34,753 nt of DNA from Sulfurospirillum sp. (GTDB lineage: Bacteria > Campylobacterota > Campylobacteria > Campylobacterales > Sulfurospirillaceae). Positions 24,940 through 33,660 of this stretch are shown in pieces. The notes under the pieces were generated by a model. The model searched no databases. It had not been told where the DNA came from and saw only the letters and a list, made by a program, of their open reading frames with translations. Where the stretch lies: assembly GCA_026988125.1 (NCBI GenBank), contig JALSLU010000148.1, forward strand, positions 1 to 34,753, written 5' to 3'. Position numbers and translations under genes: made by a program. The number at the start of each line of letters is the position of its first letter. Position 1 is the first letter of the stretch.

Positions 24940-25352
24940 TCTTCATGCCTTTGTAAGTGGATTGGAACTTTTATAATTAAGGGATTTAAAACTGTAAAAT
25001 GTTCCGCATCGTTCTCTATATCTTCTTTATACTTTGCAAATTGATCACTAACTAAAAGCAACCAATCTATGAACTCATCTGTAGCTGGACCCTCAATGAT
25101 CCTTGCTTCCTCAGCTATATCTTCGCTCAAAGTTGCCAATTTTATGATAGGATCAAGTTTTAAAAATCCTGCAGCAGATTTTAAATTGTGAAATATTCTA
25201 AATAACTCTCTAATGTTATTCTCATACTCATCTTTATTTCCAAGTCCTATAATAAGTGGTTCCATTATTTCGCACATTACTCCATAGTGAGATATAAAAT
25301 CCTCAACTATATCTAAGTCATAATCTACTTCGAGTTGTGATAACAAACCCAT
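24936..25352 (-). CDS. HPt (histidine phosphotransfer) domain protein
   Basis: This 138-residue, all-helical soluble protein has the HPt signature FRIFHNLKSAAGFLKLDPI, with phospho-accepting His55 followed by the usual K-S/G-x-A pattern. A second helix, LATLSEDIAEEARIIEG, completes the four-helix bundle. No kinase or receiver domain is attached. It would carry phosphoryl groups between a hybrid kinase and a response regulator encoded elsewhere, or act like the HPt parts of CheA-type proteins. It overlaps trpA by four bases and diverges from panB. The start follows AAGGATAAGGT. Confidence 0.88.
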   Translation of the reverse strand: MGLLSQLEVDYDLDIVEDFISHYGVMCEIMEPLIIGLGNKDEYENNIRELFRIFHNLKSAAGFLKLDPIIKLATLSEDIAEEARIIEGPATDEFIDWLLLVSDQFAKYKEDIENDAEHFTVLNPLIIKVPIHLQRHED

Positions 25353-25435
25353 ACCTTATCCTTTTATAGGGACTAATTGTAATAATACCATTTTTTAGAT
25401 AAAATCTAATTTTAAATTATCTTCTAAGGCAAAAA

Positions 25436-26218
25436 ATGCAGACTATAACTAGTATAAAAAGTTCTAAAAACAAGACCCCACTTTGTGTAATAACTGCCTA
25501 TGATGCTCTTTTTGCATCCTTATTTGATGAAAAAGTAGATATGATTTTGGTTGGGGACAGTCTAAATATGAGCTTCAATAAAAACCAAGATACACTTAGT
25601 GTCTCGATGGAGATGATGATTTATCATACAAAAGCAGTTTGTAGTGGAGCAAAAAATACATTTATAATTTGTGATATGCCTTTTGGAACATATACAGATG
25701 AAAAAACTGCTCTTTTAAATGCTTCAAGAGTCTATCAAGAAACAAATGCTCATGCTGTTAAAATTGAGGGCGGCAAAAATAGAGCAAACATTATAAAAAC
25801 TCTAACTCAAAACTCTATAGCTGTAGTTGGACACATTGGTCTTATGCCCCAATATGTAAGAGTTGAGGGCGGCTACAAGATAAGAGGAAAGAGCGAAGCC
25901 GATACCTTAGAGCTTATAGAGGATGCTAAAGCTGTTGAAAAGGCCGGGGCATTTTGTTTGGTAATTGAGGGAGTAAAAGCCAAAGCCGCAAAAAGAGTTA
26001 GCGAAGCTATAAACATACCAACAATTGGTATAGGTTGTGGAAATGTAACAGATGGTCAAGTGTTGGTTTGGAGTGATATGTTTGGATTTTTTGAAGAGTT
26101 TCAACCAAAATTTGTAAAAAAGTATCTTGATGGTGCAAATTTGATCAAAGATGCGCTTAATAAGTACATAGATGAAGTAAAAACTAAAAAATTTCCTGCG
26201 AGTGAGCATACTTACTAA
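25436..26218 (+). CDS. panB: 3-methyl-2-oxobutanoate hydroxymethyltransferase
   Basis: This 260-residue enzyme of pantothenate and coenzyme A synthesis transfers a hydroxymethyl group from methylene-tetrahydrofolate to ketoisovalerate, giving ketopantoate. Motifs include the metal-binding VGDSLNM and [16 protein letters not shown] with the metal-ligand glutamate, [20 protein letters not shown] and [19 protein letters not shown]. Length is normal. Its TAA overlaps the ruvB ATG (TAATG). panC and panD are not next to it. Confidence 0.96.
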   Translation: MQTITSIKSSKNKTPLCVITAYDALFASLFDEKVDMILVGDSLNMSFNKNQDTLSVSMEMMIYHTKAVCSGAKNTFIICDMPFGTYTDEKTALLNASRVYQETNAHAVKIEGGKNRANIIKTLTQNSIAVVGHIGLMPQYVRVEGGYKIRGKSEADTLELIEDAKAVEKAGAFCLVIEGVKAKAAKRVSEAINIPTIGIGCGNVTDGQVLVWSDMFGFFEEFQPKFVKKYLDGANLIKDALNKYIDEVKTKKFPASEHTY

Positions 26219-27228
26219 TGGAAAGAGTAGTAGAGATCGATAAAATTTCTTTTGAAACTGAGTATGAAACTTCTTTAAGACCAAAAAGTTGGGAAGACTA
26301 CATAGGGCAATCACAAATTAAAAAGAATCTTCAAGTCTTTATAAAGGCTTCAAAAAAGAGAAATGAAGCTTTAGATCACATTCTATTTTTTGGACCTCCA
26401 GGACTTGGTAAAACTACCTTAGCTTACATAATTGCAAATGACATGGAAGCAAATATAAAGATGAGTGCAGCCCCTATGATAGAAAAAAGTGGTGATTTGG
26501 CTGCGATTTTAACCAATCTTGAAGAGGGGGATATACTCTTTATAGATGAGATTCATAGACTCTCTCCTGCTATTGAGGAAATTCTCTACCCTGCTATGGA
26601 AGATTTTAGGTTAGATATTATCATAGGTAGTGGACCAGCAGCTCAAACTATAAAGATTGACTTACCTAGATTTACCCTAATTGGGGCTACTACAAGGGCT
26701 GGTATGATTAGCTCGCCCCTTAGAGATAGATTTGGGATGCACTTTAGATTGCAATTTTACAACCATAATGAGCTAGCTACCATAATCACAAAAGCTGGAA
26801 AAAAGTTGGAAAAAGAGTGCGTTAAAGAGGCTTCACTAGAGATTGCTAAAAGAAGTAGAGGAACTCCAAGGATTGCTCTTAGACTATTAAGAAGAATCAG
26901 AGATTATGCCGATGTGGAGGATGAAGAAAAGATTACCTTACAAAGAGCCAAGTATGGACTAGATGAACTCGGAGTTAATGATTTGGGATTTGATGAGCTA
27001 GATTTGAGATACTTGAAAATCTTGATAGAATCAAAAGGAAGAGCATTGGGATTAAATACATTAGCTGCTGCACTTAGTGAGGATGAGGGGACTATAGAGG
27101 ATGTGATTGAACCCTATCTTCTAGCTCAAGGCTTTATTGAGAGAACCGCAAGAGGTAGGATCGCCACTAAAAAATCTTATGAAATTTTTAGACTAAGTTT
27201 GCCAAATAGAGGTCTTTTTGATGAATAG
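26218..27228 (+). CDS. ruvB: Holliday junction branch migration helicase RuvB
   Basis: This 336-residue AAA+ motor drives branch migration with RuvA. Walker A is GPPGLGKTT (59-67), Walker B is [11 protein letters not shown] (Asp110, Glu111), sensor 1 is LIGATTRAG, the arginine finger region is SSPLRDRFG, and sensor 2 is [18 protein letters not shown]. The C-terminal winged helix ends [18 protein letters not shown]. It overlaps panB by one base and the next gene by eight to eleven. No SOS-type operator is evident, and the coupling with panB indicates housekeeping expression. Confidence 0.97.
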   Translation: MERVVEIDKISFETEYETSLRPKSWEDYIGQSQIKKNLQVFIKASKKRNEALDHILFFGPPGLGKTTLAYIIANDMEANIKMSAAPMIEKSGDLAAILTNLEEGDILFIDEIHRLSPAIEEILYPAMEDFRLDIIIGSGPAAQTIKIDLPRFTLIGATTRAGMISSPLRDRFGMHFRLQFYNHNELATIITKAGKKLEKECVKEASLEIAKRSRGTPRIALRLLRRIRDYADVEDEEKITLQRAKYGLDELGVNDLGFDELDLRYLKILIESKGRALGLNTLAAALSEDEGTIEDVIEPYLLAQGFIERTARGRIATKKSYEIFRLSLPNRGLFDE

Positions 27229-28270
27229 CAGTAAAATCTTTTTTGGAGTAATCTTTGTTATAGTTCTTTATTGGGTTTTAAAACTTTATGAACCATTTTT
27301 GCTAACTTTAACGATAGCCTCTTTATTATCAATTGCAACTTATGGGATAAATGCCAAACTAATTCAAATAACAAGAAGTAGAGTCTTAAGTGCATTTTTA
27401 TCTACACTTCTTCTCTCTATTCTATTTTTTGCGCCTTTTGTATATATTATTACAACTATCAGTACAAAAACCGTCAATTTTGATACAGCCATTTTAGAAA
27501 AAATAATACAATATGTAAACTCTATCAATTTAAATTTACCAGACTCATTAGCATTTTTAAAACCAAAAATTAGTGATTTTATAAAAGATTTAAATTTAGG
27601 ACAAATTACAACCAACATTTTAGCATATGCCGCCTTTATAGGTAAAAATAGTGCAAAATTTTTAAAAGATATGTTTTTGATTACAATATTTTTCTTTTTT
27701 ACAAATCTTTATGGAAGAGAAATTATAAGATATGCAAAAAATTTAGCACCAATAGAAAACAAAGAGATAGATTTGGTCTTTAGTGAAGTTGGAAATGTAA
27801 TGAGTGTACTCTTTTACTCAATCTTGGTAACAGCTATTTTTGAAGGAGCTCTGTTTGCCATGATTGGTATAGTTTTTGGATATGATGGGCTTTTATTGGG
27901 AATTCTTTATGGCTTTGCCTCACTTATACCTGTCATAGGAGGAGCAATAATGTGGGTTCCTATTTGTGCTTATGAATTGGCAAAAGGCAATACTTTAGAA
28001 GCCATAATCATAGCTTCATACTCCATCATAGTAATCTCCATAATTGCAGATACCTTCATAAAACCGCTTATAATTAAATATATAAATAATTTAGCAAAAA
28101 TTCCTACAAAGATAAACGAACTTTTAATCTTTTTTGCAATAATTGCAGGATTATCAACATTTGGTTTTTGGGGAATGATTTTGGGTCCTGCTATTACAGC
28201 ACTATTTATATCTATACTAAAATTGTATGAGCTTTTAAAAAATAAGAGTTTAACCCGAATTATGCAATAG
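27218..28270 (+). CDS. AI-2E/PerM family transporter
   Basis: This inner-membrane protein of about 350 residues has seven or eight helices. N-terminal helices are followed by a soluble part and the family core [40 protein letters not shown], and it ends [18 protein letters not shown]. Family members are called AI-2 exporters or PerM-like permeases, but the true substrate is usually unknown; some are sodium/proton antiporters. Start may be TTG at 27218 or ATG at 27221; I prefer ATG. Its last 11 bases overlap the convergent dynamin gene, and its last codons (TRIMQ) lie in a copy of the palindromic repeat. Confidence 0.9.
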   Translation: MMNSSKIFFGVIFVIVLYWVLKLYEPFLLTLTIASLLSIATYGINAKLIQITRSRVLSAFLSTLLLSILFFAPFVYIITTISTKTVNFDTAILEKIIQYVNSINLNLPDSLAFLKPKISDFIKDLNLGQITTNILAYAAFIGKNSAKFLKDMFLITIFFFFTNLYGREIIRYAKNLAPIENKEIDLVFSEVGNVMSVLFYSILVTAIFEGALFAMIGIVFGYDGLLLGILYGFASLIPVIGGAIMWVPICAYELAKGNTLEAIIIASYSIIVISIIADTFIKPLIIKYINNLAKIPTKINELLIFFAIIAGLSTFGFWGMILGPAITALFISILKLYELLKNKSLTRIMQ

Positions 28271-28281
28271 AATTTGCTAAA
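28252..28281. repeat. Single-arm copy of the cinA-downstream palindromic repeat
   Basis: AACCCGAATTATG and ATTTGCTAAA match 4840-4869 at 26 of 30 positions. The copy lies exactly where two convergent genes overlap and encodes both their C-termini and stop codons. A matching opposite arm is not seen nearby. Confidence 0.6.
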
Positions 28282-30266
28282 TGCTTTAAAATCTCAATTG
28301 TCTTATAATGTCTAATTTTTCTACTTTCACAAAGCTTCTTTTTTGAAGCACTTATATTGTAAAATTGACTAGAGAGCCTATCATAATTTTTACTTAAAAA
28401 GGTAGAATTTGAGTTCATCATATTTTCTAATTCATATAGATAAAATGTAATCTTTAGTCTATCTTTTATCTCATCAAGAGTTGGTTGATAAAGAGAAAAT
28501 TTTGCAGGGTTAGATTCATATAACTTTACAGATTCTTCAACTCTCCTCTCAATAAAAGAGATAACTACTTCAGTAGCATTTCTGTAGTTAAAATTAATAG
28601 CACTACTTAGATGGTTAAATTGTGAACTAATTTTTGCGTAAGATATATGAATTTCATCACTAAATGATTTAAGTATATTTTCATAAGCTTTTGAAGCAAA
28701 TTTTCGCATATTTGCAAACTCCACATCAGAGTAAATTCCTTTAGATTTTCTAATATACTCATAAGAACTCTGCCACATTTGAACTTTTTGCTTTATCATT
28801 TCATAAACTAGTGTATTATTTTCATTTACCTCATCCTGGATCTCCTTTAGTTCCCTTACATACTTTTTAAACTTTTTTTCAACTATCTCATCATCATAAA
28901 ATAGATAACGATAGACCATATCAGAATCAATTTTAGGAGCTTTATACTCAATCTTTTCATATAAAGTTCTTTTCTTTAAAAAGCCATTTTGAATAGCCCT
29001 ATATCTTACCCTTGAAACTTCTCTAGTATGTTTAAAAATTTCATTAGCAATTGTATCAATGATCTCTTCTATCTTTTCATAAGCATTTTTAAGTTTTTTG
29101 GAAAATTTGATTTTCAACTCATCAAATCTAGTGTTTGCCTCTTTTTCAAAGCCATTTAATTCAAATATAAGTTCATCATAAATTCTTAAAAAAAGCATAT
29201 GTTGCTCAATAAGAGTACTACATAAAGTTTTGATCTCATGTTTTATCGCATACTCCTTTGAATCATGAGCTATTGGCTTTATCTCGGTATTTATAAACTC
29301 TAATACTGCTTCTATATTAGAATTCTTTAGAATTTTTATATTTTTACTCAAATCACTACTACTTATTGCCCTTACTTTTTGCTTATACTCTTCATAAAAT
29401 TTATCTACACTATCCACATCTTCATAAATTACTTTCTCTTTTAATGTTTCAATAAATTCTTCAAAAGCTTGATGTATTAAAAGATTTTTGTCATGACTTC
29501 TTGAAATAAGTGCCTCTTTAGCTGAAATTGCAATTACCTCACTAAAAAATTCTGAAAAACTACTCTTTATATAGTTTTTTGTTTTTTCAACTTCAGATGG
29601 TTCAAACCTATCTTTTTGATTTAAAACACATAAACATTTATTTTTGTATCTGCTTAAATACTCTTGTAAAATTTTAGCTTCACTAAGCTTACCTGCATTG
29701 TCTATTAAGCTAAGCCATATAATTCCATCTACCTCTTTTAAAACTTTTTTAGTTACAGATGTATCGCTTTTAGATTGAGAGTTTAAGCCAGGAGTATCTA
29801 CAAACTCCACAACTTTTAAAAGCTCAAGTGGAACATAAAGAGTTAAAAACTCAATCTCTTCAACAATTTGCCGTTGATCAACAAATTTTGAAATATTCTC
29901 AATGCTTTGAAACTCCTCCCTGCCGTCACTATAATTTATTTTAATCTTAAAATCTTCACCATAGCGTATAAAATTTACCTTTGAAGTTACTGGAGTTATC
30001 CCTGTTGGAAGCACATTTTTAGATAAAAGTGCATTTAAAAATGTAGATTTTCCACTAGAAAATTGACCAACAATAGCTACCCTCATAGCCTCTTTAGCCC
30101 TTAATTTCAACCTAAGTAGTTTTTCTTTAAGCTCTTTTGATGGAGACATTTTTTCATCTAAAAGTATCTCTTCACTCTTTTTAATCAATCCCATAAGTGT
30201 CCCATCAAAGATAACTCTTTCGTTTTTATATAAATTTTTATAATTTTTTATAAAATTATCTAGCAT
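28260..30266 (-). CDS. Dynamin-like GTPase, second of tandem pair (DLP2-like)
   Basis: This 668-residue bacterial dynamin-like protein has its GTPase domain near the N-terminus. G1 is VGQFSSGKST (about 67-76), the G2 region is LPTGITPVTSKVNF, G3 is FVDTPGLNSQ, and the G4-like site is LNQKD, where the usual NKxD lysine is displaced. Long helical, coiled-coil-rich segments follow and probably form the neck and trunk. No clear membrane helix is seen. It overlaps its partner upstream by seven bases. In C. jejuni the pair Cj0411/Cj0412 forms a mixed complex that can tether membranes; this gene corresponds in order and length to Cj0412. The C-terminal residues LANSIA are encoded by a repeat copy. 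Confidence 0.9.
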   Translation of the reverse strand: MLDNFIKNYKNLYKNERVIFDGTLMGLIKKSEEILLDEKMSPSKELKEKLLRLKLRAKEAMRVAIVGQFSSGKSTFLNALLSKNVLPTGITPVTSKVNFIRYGEDFKIKINYSDGREEFQSIENISKFVDQRQIVEEIEFLTLYVPLELLKVVEFVDTPGLNSQSKSDTSVTKKVLKEVDGIIWLSLIDNAGKLSEAKILQEYLSRYKNKCLCVLNQKDRFEPSEVEKTKNYIKSSFSEFFSEVIAISAKEALISRSHDKNLLIHQAFEEFIETLKEKVIYEDVDSVDKFYEEYKQKVRAISSSDLSKNIKILKNSNIEAVLEFINTEIKPIAHDSKEYAIKHEIKTLCSTLIEQHMLFLRIYDELIFELNGFEKEANTRFDELKIKFSKKLKNAYEKIEEIIDTIANEIFKHTREVSRVRYRAIQNGFLKKRTLYEKIEYKAPKIDSDMVYRYLFYDDEIVEKKFKKYVRELKEIQDEVNENNTLVYEMIKQKVQMWQSSYEYIRKSKGIYSDVEFANMRKFASKAYENILKSFSDEIHISYAKISSQFNHLSSAINFNYRNATEVVISFIERRVEESVKLYESNPAKFSLYQPTLDEIKDRLKITFYLYELENMMNSNSTFLSKNYDRLSSQFYNISASKKKLCESRKIRHYKTIEILKHLANSIA

Positions 30267-32626
30267 TTTATCTCTTTTAAACTTCTTTCAATTATCTCTA
30301 AATGTTTCAACTTAATATTGCACTCTTGTGCCCTTTTTTTTGATTCATATGAGCTATTCTCAACCATTTTAATACTCTGTTCATATAACTTTTTTTTATT
30401 TTCGAAAGCACTTGAAATTTCACTAATTTTACCATTTGAGCTTTCTAAAAACTCTTCTATTAACTCACTATTTATACTCTCTATTTTACTCATAAACTCA
30501 TTAAAAATTTCACTAAAAGCCTCTTGTAAAAACTTATCAATTTTTAAACCTAAATTATCTAAATCATTTTTTGAAGATTGTTTTATAGCTAAGTTGATTT
30601 TTTTAATCAAAATTTCATTTGATTTAGTTAAGTTGATTTTTGAAAAGTATTGATCAAAAAATTCTTTTGTATCTTTAGGAGGAGTTTTATAATCCCTCTT
30701 TAACTCTTCAAACTCCCTATTTACTTGCCCAAATGCTTCATCTACTCTTTTATAAAATTCATATCTATAATCTCTAAAGATATCTATAAGTCCATCATAT
30801 AATGCTGTTTTAACAATGCTAGAGATTCTACTCTCGGATGGTTTAGTAGAATTTTTTCTAAGCTCATATGAAAAATCATCAACCACTCTTCTTTTTATAA
30901 CCTCTTTTAAAAAATTAAATTTAGAAGAGATAAGTCTATCTAGCGTTAAAAAATAAGTTTCTAAATCATCCCTCTTTTTTTTAAGTAAATCTACAATTAA
31001 AGTTAATTTTTTTTCTACTTTTTGGATCTCTATTGTGTATCTATTGTACTCATTTAATATCTCACTTTTACTCTTATTTAAAAGTTCTAATTCTGTTTCA
31101 AATAGATTTTTTGCTTGATTTATAACCCTTAATAACTCTTTTTGATTTGATTTGATTATGAGCTGTGCCTTTTGAGAACTACTCCCAAAAAGTAGGTCTT
31201 CTAAATATTTTTCGACTTTCGAAATCCCTGTTTTTTCTAAATCAAAACCTTTTTGTAAAGCCTCATTAGCCCTATTAGTTCTATGAAGTAGTGCCATATA
31301 TGCCGAAATTGGAATGAAATCAATTTTATCTATTATAGAGTTAAAAATATGCTCTTTATTTAGAAAATTCAATCTACTTTTTATACTTTTTTTTGTATAG
31401 TTGATAACCTCTTCTAATTCATCTTCGCTAATTGTATCTATTCTAGTAATGACAATTAACAGCCTAGCAATATTTTGGTACAATAGCGACTCAACAATAA
31501 ACTCAACATCTTTATTTGTTGCACTTTGATTTGCATTCATAAGATGTATCATTAAATCACACTCTGAAAGATACTGCTTTGTTATCTCTTCTCTTTGTAT
31601 AACTGGATCATCTAAACCTGGAGTATCTACTATGCTTACTCCATTTTTTAGAAATTTTAGCGGAGTAAAAAGCTCGACACTTTTAACTAAATTACACATT
31701 CCATTTGAAAGTTCAGCAGAGGTGTATTTTGGTAACTCTTTTAAGTCTATCTTTTTTGATAATCCATCAATGGTTATATATTTGAAAAAACTATTTTGAA
31801 AATTTTTTTTAGTTTCATCTACAAATTGAGTCAAACTATCAATGACTTCAGATGACTTTTCTATATCTTGCCACTCTTGCAAAGTCCAAAAGTTTACAAT
31901 GGCGTTAGGCTCTTTTTCATATTTTATGATAGTTAAATTTGCAGTTTCTGGAACAACTGATGTTCCTAGTAGTTCACTTTTTAAAAGAGCATTAAGCATA
32001 GTTGACTTTCCAGCATTCATAACACCAGTTATGCCTATAGAGAACTCTTGCTCTTTTAGTTTATTTGGAATCTCCTTTATCTTGCTTAGAGCATTTGTAT
32101 CTTCAATTATATTGAGTAAATTTTCAATAGCAACACTCAATACTTCAACTGAAGTATCAAAAAAATTACCCATTGATTTTGCTTTTTCTATAACTATTGG
32201 TTTACTTTCTGCTCTTTTTTCTTTTATAAGAGACAATAAGCTTATAATTTTTCTTGCTTTTTCATAGCCAATAATATCAGCTTTTCGTAGCTTATCAATC
32301 CTCTTTTCTATGTCTTGTTTTAATTTAAAATTACCCCTTGCAATTAAAAAAGATAAAATTTCTTTCTGAATAAACCATATTGACTCCTTACTCCACTCAT
32401 CAAATCCGCTAAAAAATCTTACTGCCTCTTTTGCTTCGACAATTTTTTCATATCTGTCTATATTTTCATAACTTATTGTCAAAACTATAGTACTACAATC
32501 ACAAAAAATCTCATACTTTTTTTCTAACGATACTTTTAAAAAACTATCAATATCCCCATAACTTGAAAATTTTTCTTTTATCTCCTCCCCCCAAAGCAAA
32601 AGAAAAAAATCATTGATAATATACAT
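30260..32626 (-). CDS. Dynamin-like GTPase, first of tandem pair (DLP1-like)
   Basis: This 788-residue protein has an N-terminal helical region of about 195 residues before the GTPase domain. G1 is GVMNAGKST (about 203-211), the G2 region is GTSVVPETANLTI, G3 is SIVDTPGLDD and G4 is ITRID. Extensive coiled coil follows, with SELIEEFLESSNGKISEISS near the end. It corresponds in order and size to C. jejuni Cj0411 (DLP1). Start ATG at 32626 follows TAAGG and lies seven bases after a DUF2892 gene, with which it forms an operon. The role is likely membrane tethering or remodelling at the inner membrane, inferred from the family. Confidence 0.9.
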   Translation of the reverse strand: MYIINDFFLLLWGEEIKEKFSSYGDIDSFLKVSLEKKYEIFCDCSTIVLTISYENIDRYEKIVEAKEAVRFFSGFDEWSKESIWFIQKEILSFLIARGNFKLKQDIEKRIDKLRKADIIGYEKARKIISLLSLIKEKRAESKPIVIEKAKSMGNFFDTSVEVLSVAIENLLNIIEDTNALSKIKEIPNKLKEQEFSIGITGVMNAGKSTMLNALLKSELLGTSVVPETANLTIIKYEKEPNAIVNFWTLQEWQDIEKSSEVIDSLTQFVDETKKNFQNSFFKYITIDGLSKKIDLKELPKYTSAELSNGMCNLVKSVELFTPLKFLKNGVSIVDTPGLDDPVIQREEITKQYLSECDLMIHLMNANQSATNKDVEFIVESLLYQNIARLLIVITRIDTISEDELEEVINYTKKSIKSRLNFLNKEHIFNSIIDKIDFIPISAYMALLHRTNRANEALQKGFDLEKTGISKVEKYLEDLLFGSSSQKAQLIIKSNQKELLRVINQAKNLFETELELLNKSKSEILNEYNRYTIEIQKVEKKLTLIVDLLKKKRDDLETYFLTLDRLISSKFNFLKEVIKRRVVDDFSYELRKNSTKPSESRISSIVKTALYDGLIDIFRDYRYEFYKRVDEAFGQVNREFEELKRDYKTPPKDTKEFFDQYFSKINLTKSNEILIKKINLAIKQSSKNDLDNLGLKIDKFLQEAFSEIFNEFMSKIESINSELIEEFLESSNGKISEISSAFENKKKLYEQSIKMVENSSYESKKRAQECNIKLKHLEIIERSLKEIKC

Positions 32627-32633
32627 TTAAACC

Positions 32634-32846
32634 TTACTTTTCCCATTCACAAGGAGGTAAAATTTTTTTCAATAACCATAATGATGGACAAAAATCTGTA
32701 ATCGCCCAAATGATTATCATAATTATAATAAAACTCTGAAGCAAGAAGGCTTCAAAAAGGTACTTACTATCACTTAAAATAGCAATAGCCATAACAACTC
32801 CCAACATAAAGGCTGTTAATAATCTTTGAACTCTACTAACACACAC
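32634..32846 (-). CDS. DUF2892 (YgaP-like) small inner-membrane protein
   Basis: This 70-residue protein has two membrane helices (about 9-24 and 32-50) and the family ending AITDFCPSLWLLKKI. The start is GTG at 32846; AGGAG lies six bases upstream, which decides it. The protein begins MCVSRVQRLL, with the usual xxRxxRLxxG-like entry. It precedes the two dynamin-like GTPase genes by seven bases, so it is the first gene of that operon. Function is unknown. A membrane anchor or partner for the dynamin pair is a reasonable guess. Confidence 0.82.
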   Translation of the reverse strand: MCVSRVQRLLTAFMLGVVMAIAILSDSKYLFEAFLLQSFIIIMIIIWAITDFCPSLWLLKKILPPCEWEK

Positions 32847-32876
32847 AGTTCACTCCTATAAATTATTTGTACAGAT

Positions 32877-32882
32877 ACTATA
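32877..32882 (-). promoter_or_regulatory. Possible -10 box of the DUF2892-dynamin operon
   Basis: TATAGT within TACTATAGTATC lies about 30 bases before the GTG start and after the frd terminator on the minus strand. No convincing -35 box is seen. Confidence 0.35.
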
Positions 32883-32895
32883 GTAAATATGTTTT

Positions 32896-32933
32896 GAAAA
32901 AGATTTAAGGACAATACTAAAGTATCATCCTTA
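32896..32933 (-). terminator. Intrinsic terminator of the frd operon
   Basis: On the minus strand TAAGGATGATAC-TTTA-GTATTGTCCTTA forms a 12-pair stem with two G-U pairs, followed by AATCTTTTTC, seven bases after the frdB stop. It separates frdAB from the dynamin operon. Confidence 0.75.
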
Positions 32934-32940
32934 TGTAAGT

Positions 32941-33660
32941 TTAACGAAGTGCTACAAGCTTTCTTCTCATATATGCAATTTTACTCTGTAGTGGTAAATG
33001 TTTTGGACAGTTATCCTCACAAGCAAGCAAGCTCATACAACCAAATATGCCATCATCATCTCCCACTAGCTCATAAAAATCCTCTGCAGTTCTATTGTCA
33101 TGTGGATCAACTTCAAATCTAGCAACCCTATTTAATCCAACTGCACCTATAAAGTTTGGACGCATTAGCTTCGTTCCACAACTTGCAACACAAATTCCAC
33201 ACTCTATGCATCTATCTAACTCAAATGTCTCATCTGCAACACTAGGCTCAATTGGCTTTTCAAGCTTGGATATATCTACCTCTTCATTTGAGTGAATCCA
33301 ACTCTCAACTCTTTTACTCATCTCATCCATCCATACACCAGTATTGACCGACAAGTCCTTGATGAGCTTAAAAGCAGGCATAGGAAAAAGCTCTATAACT
33401 CCACTCTCATAATCTTTAGTTAGAGTTCTACATGCAAGCTTTGGCACACCATTTACCATCATTCCACAACTTCCACAAATCCCAGCACGACATACAAAGT
33501 CAAAACTTAGATCAGGATCCATAGTCTCTCTAATCTGAGTAAGAGCTATAAAAAGTGTCATTCCATCAGTCTCTTCAAGCTTATACTCAACAATGTGTGG
33601 TTTAGATATTTTTGAATTTGGATTGAATTTTAGTGCTTTTATGGTTATAGTTCTACTCAT
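32941..33660 (-). CDS. frdB: Fumarate reductase iron-sulfur subunit
   Basis: This 239-residue subunit carries electrons between the membrane quinone site and FrdA. The plant-type [2Fe-2S] site is [15 protein letters not shown] with a further cysteine in KLACRTL. The second half has [11 protein letters not shown] and [13 protein letters not shown] for the [4Fe-4S] and [3Fe-4S] clusters. Start and stop are normal, and the ATG overlaps the frdA stop (ATGA). In Campylobacterota the enzyme works with a dihaem FrdC, normally encoded just before frdA and so outside the window. It may run as fumarate reductase or in the reductive TCA cycle. Confidence 0.95.
   Translation of the reverse strand: MSRTITIKALKFNPNSKISKPHIVEYKLEETDGMTLFIALTQIRETMDPDLSFDFVCRAGICGSCGMMVNGVPKLACRTLTKDYESGVIELFPMPAFKLIKDLSVNTGVWMDEMSKRVESWIHSNEEVDISKLEKPIEPSVADETFELDRCIECGICVASCGTKLMRPNFIGAVGLNRVARFEVDPHDNRTAEDFYELVGDDDGIFGCMSLLACEDNCPKHLPLQSKIAYMRRKLVALR

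Noticed and set aside
25398-25422. AGATAA/TTATCT inverted repeat before panB
   Set aside because: Only six pairs in very AT-rich DNA; no reason to prefer it over chance.
25907-26314. 135-residue minus-strand ORF across panB and ruvB
   Set aside because: It is antisense to two well-conserved genes and its composition looks like a shadow frame.
31842-32267. 141-residue plus-strand ORF inside the dynamin gene
   Set aside because: It is antisense to the GTPase domain, and its serine-rich composition is typical of a shadow frame.
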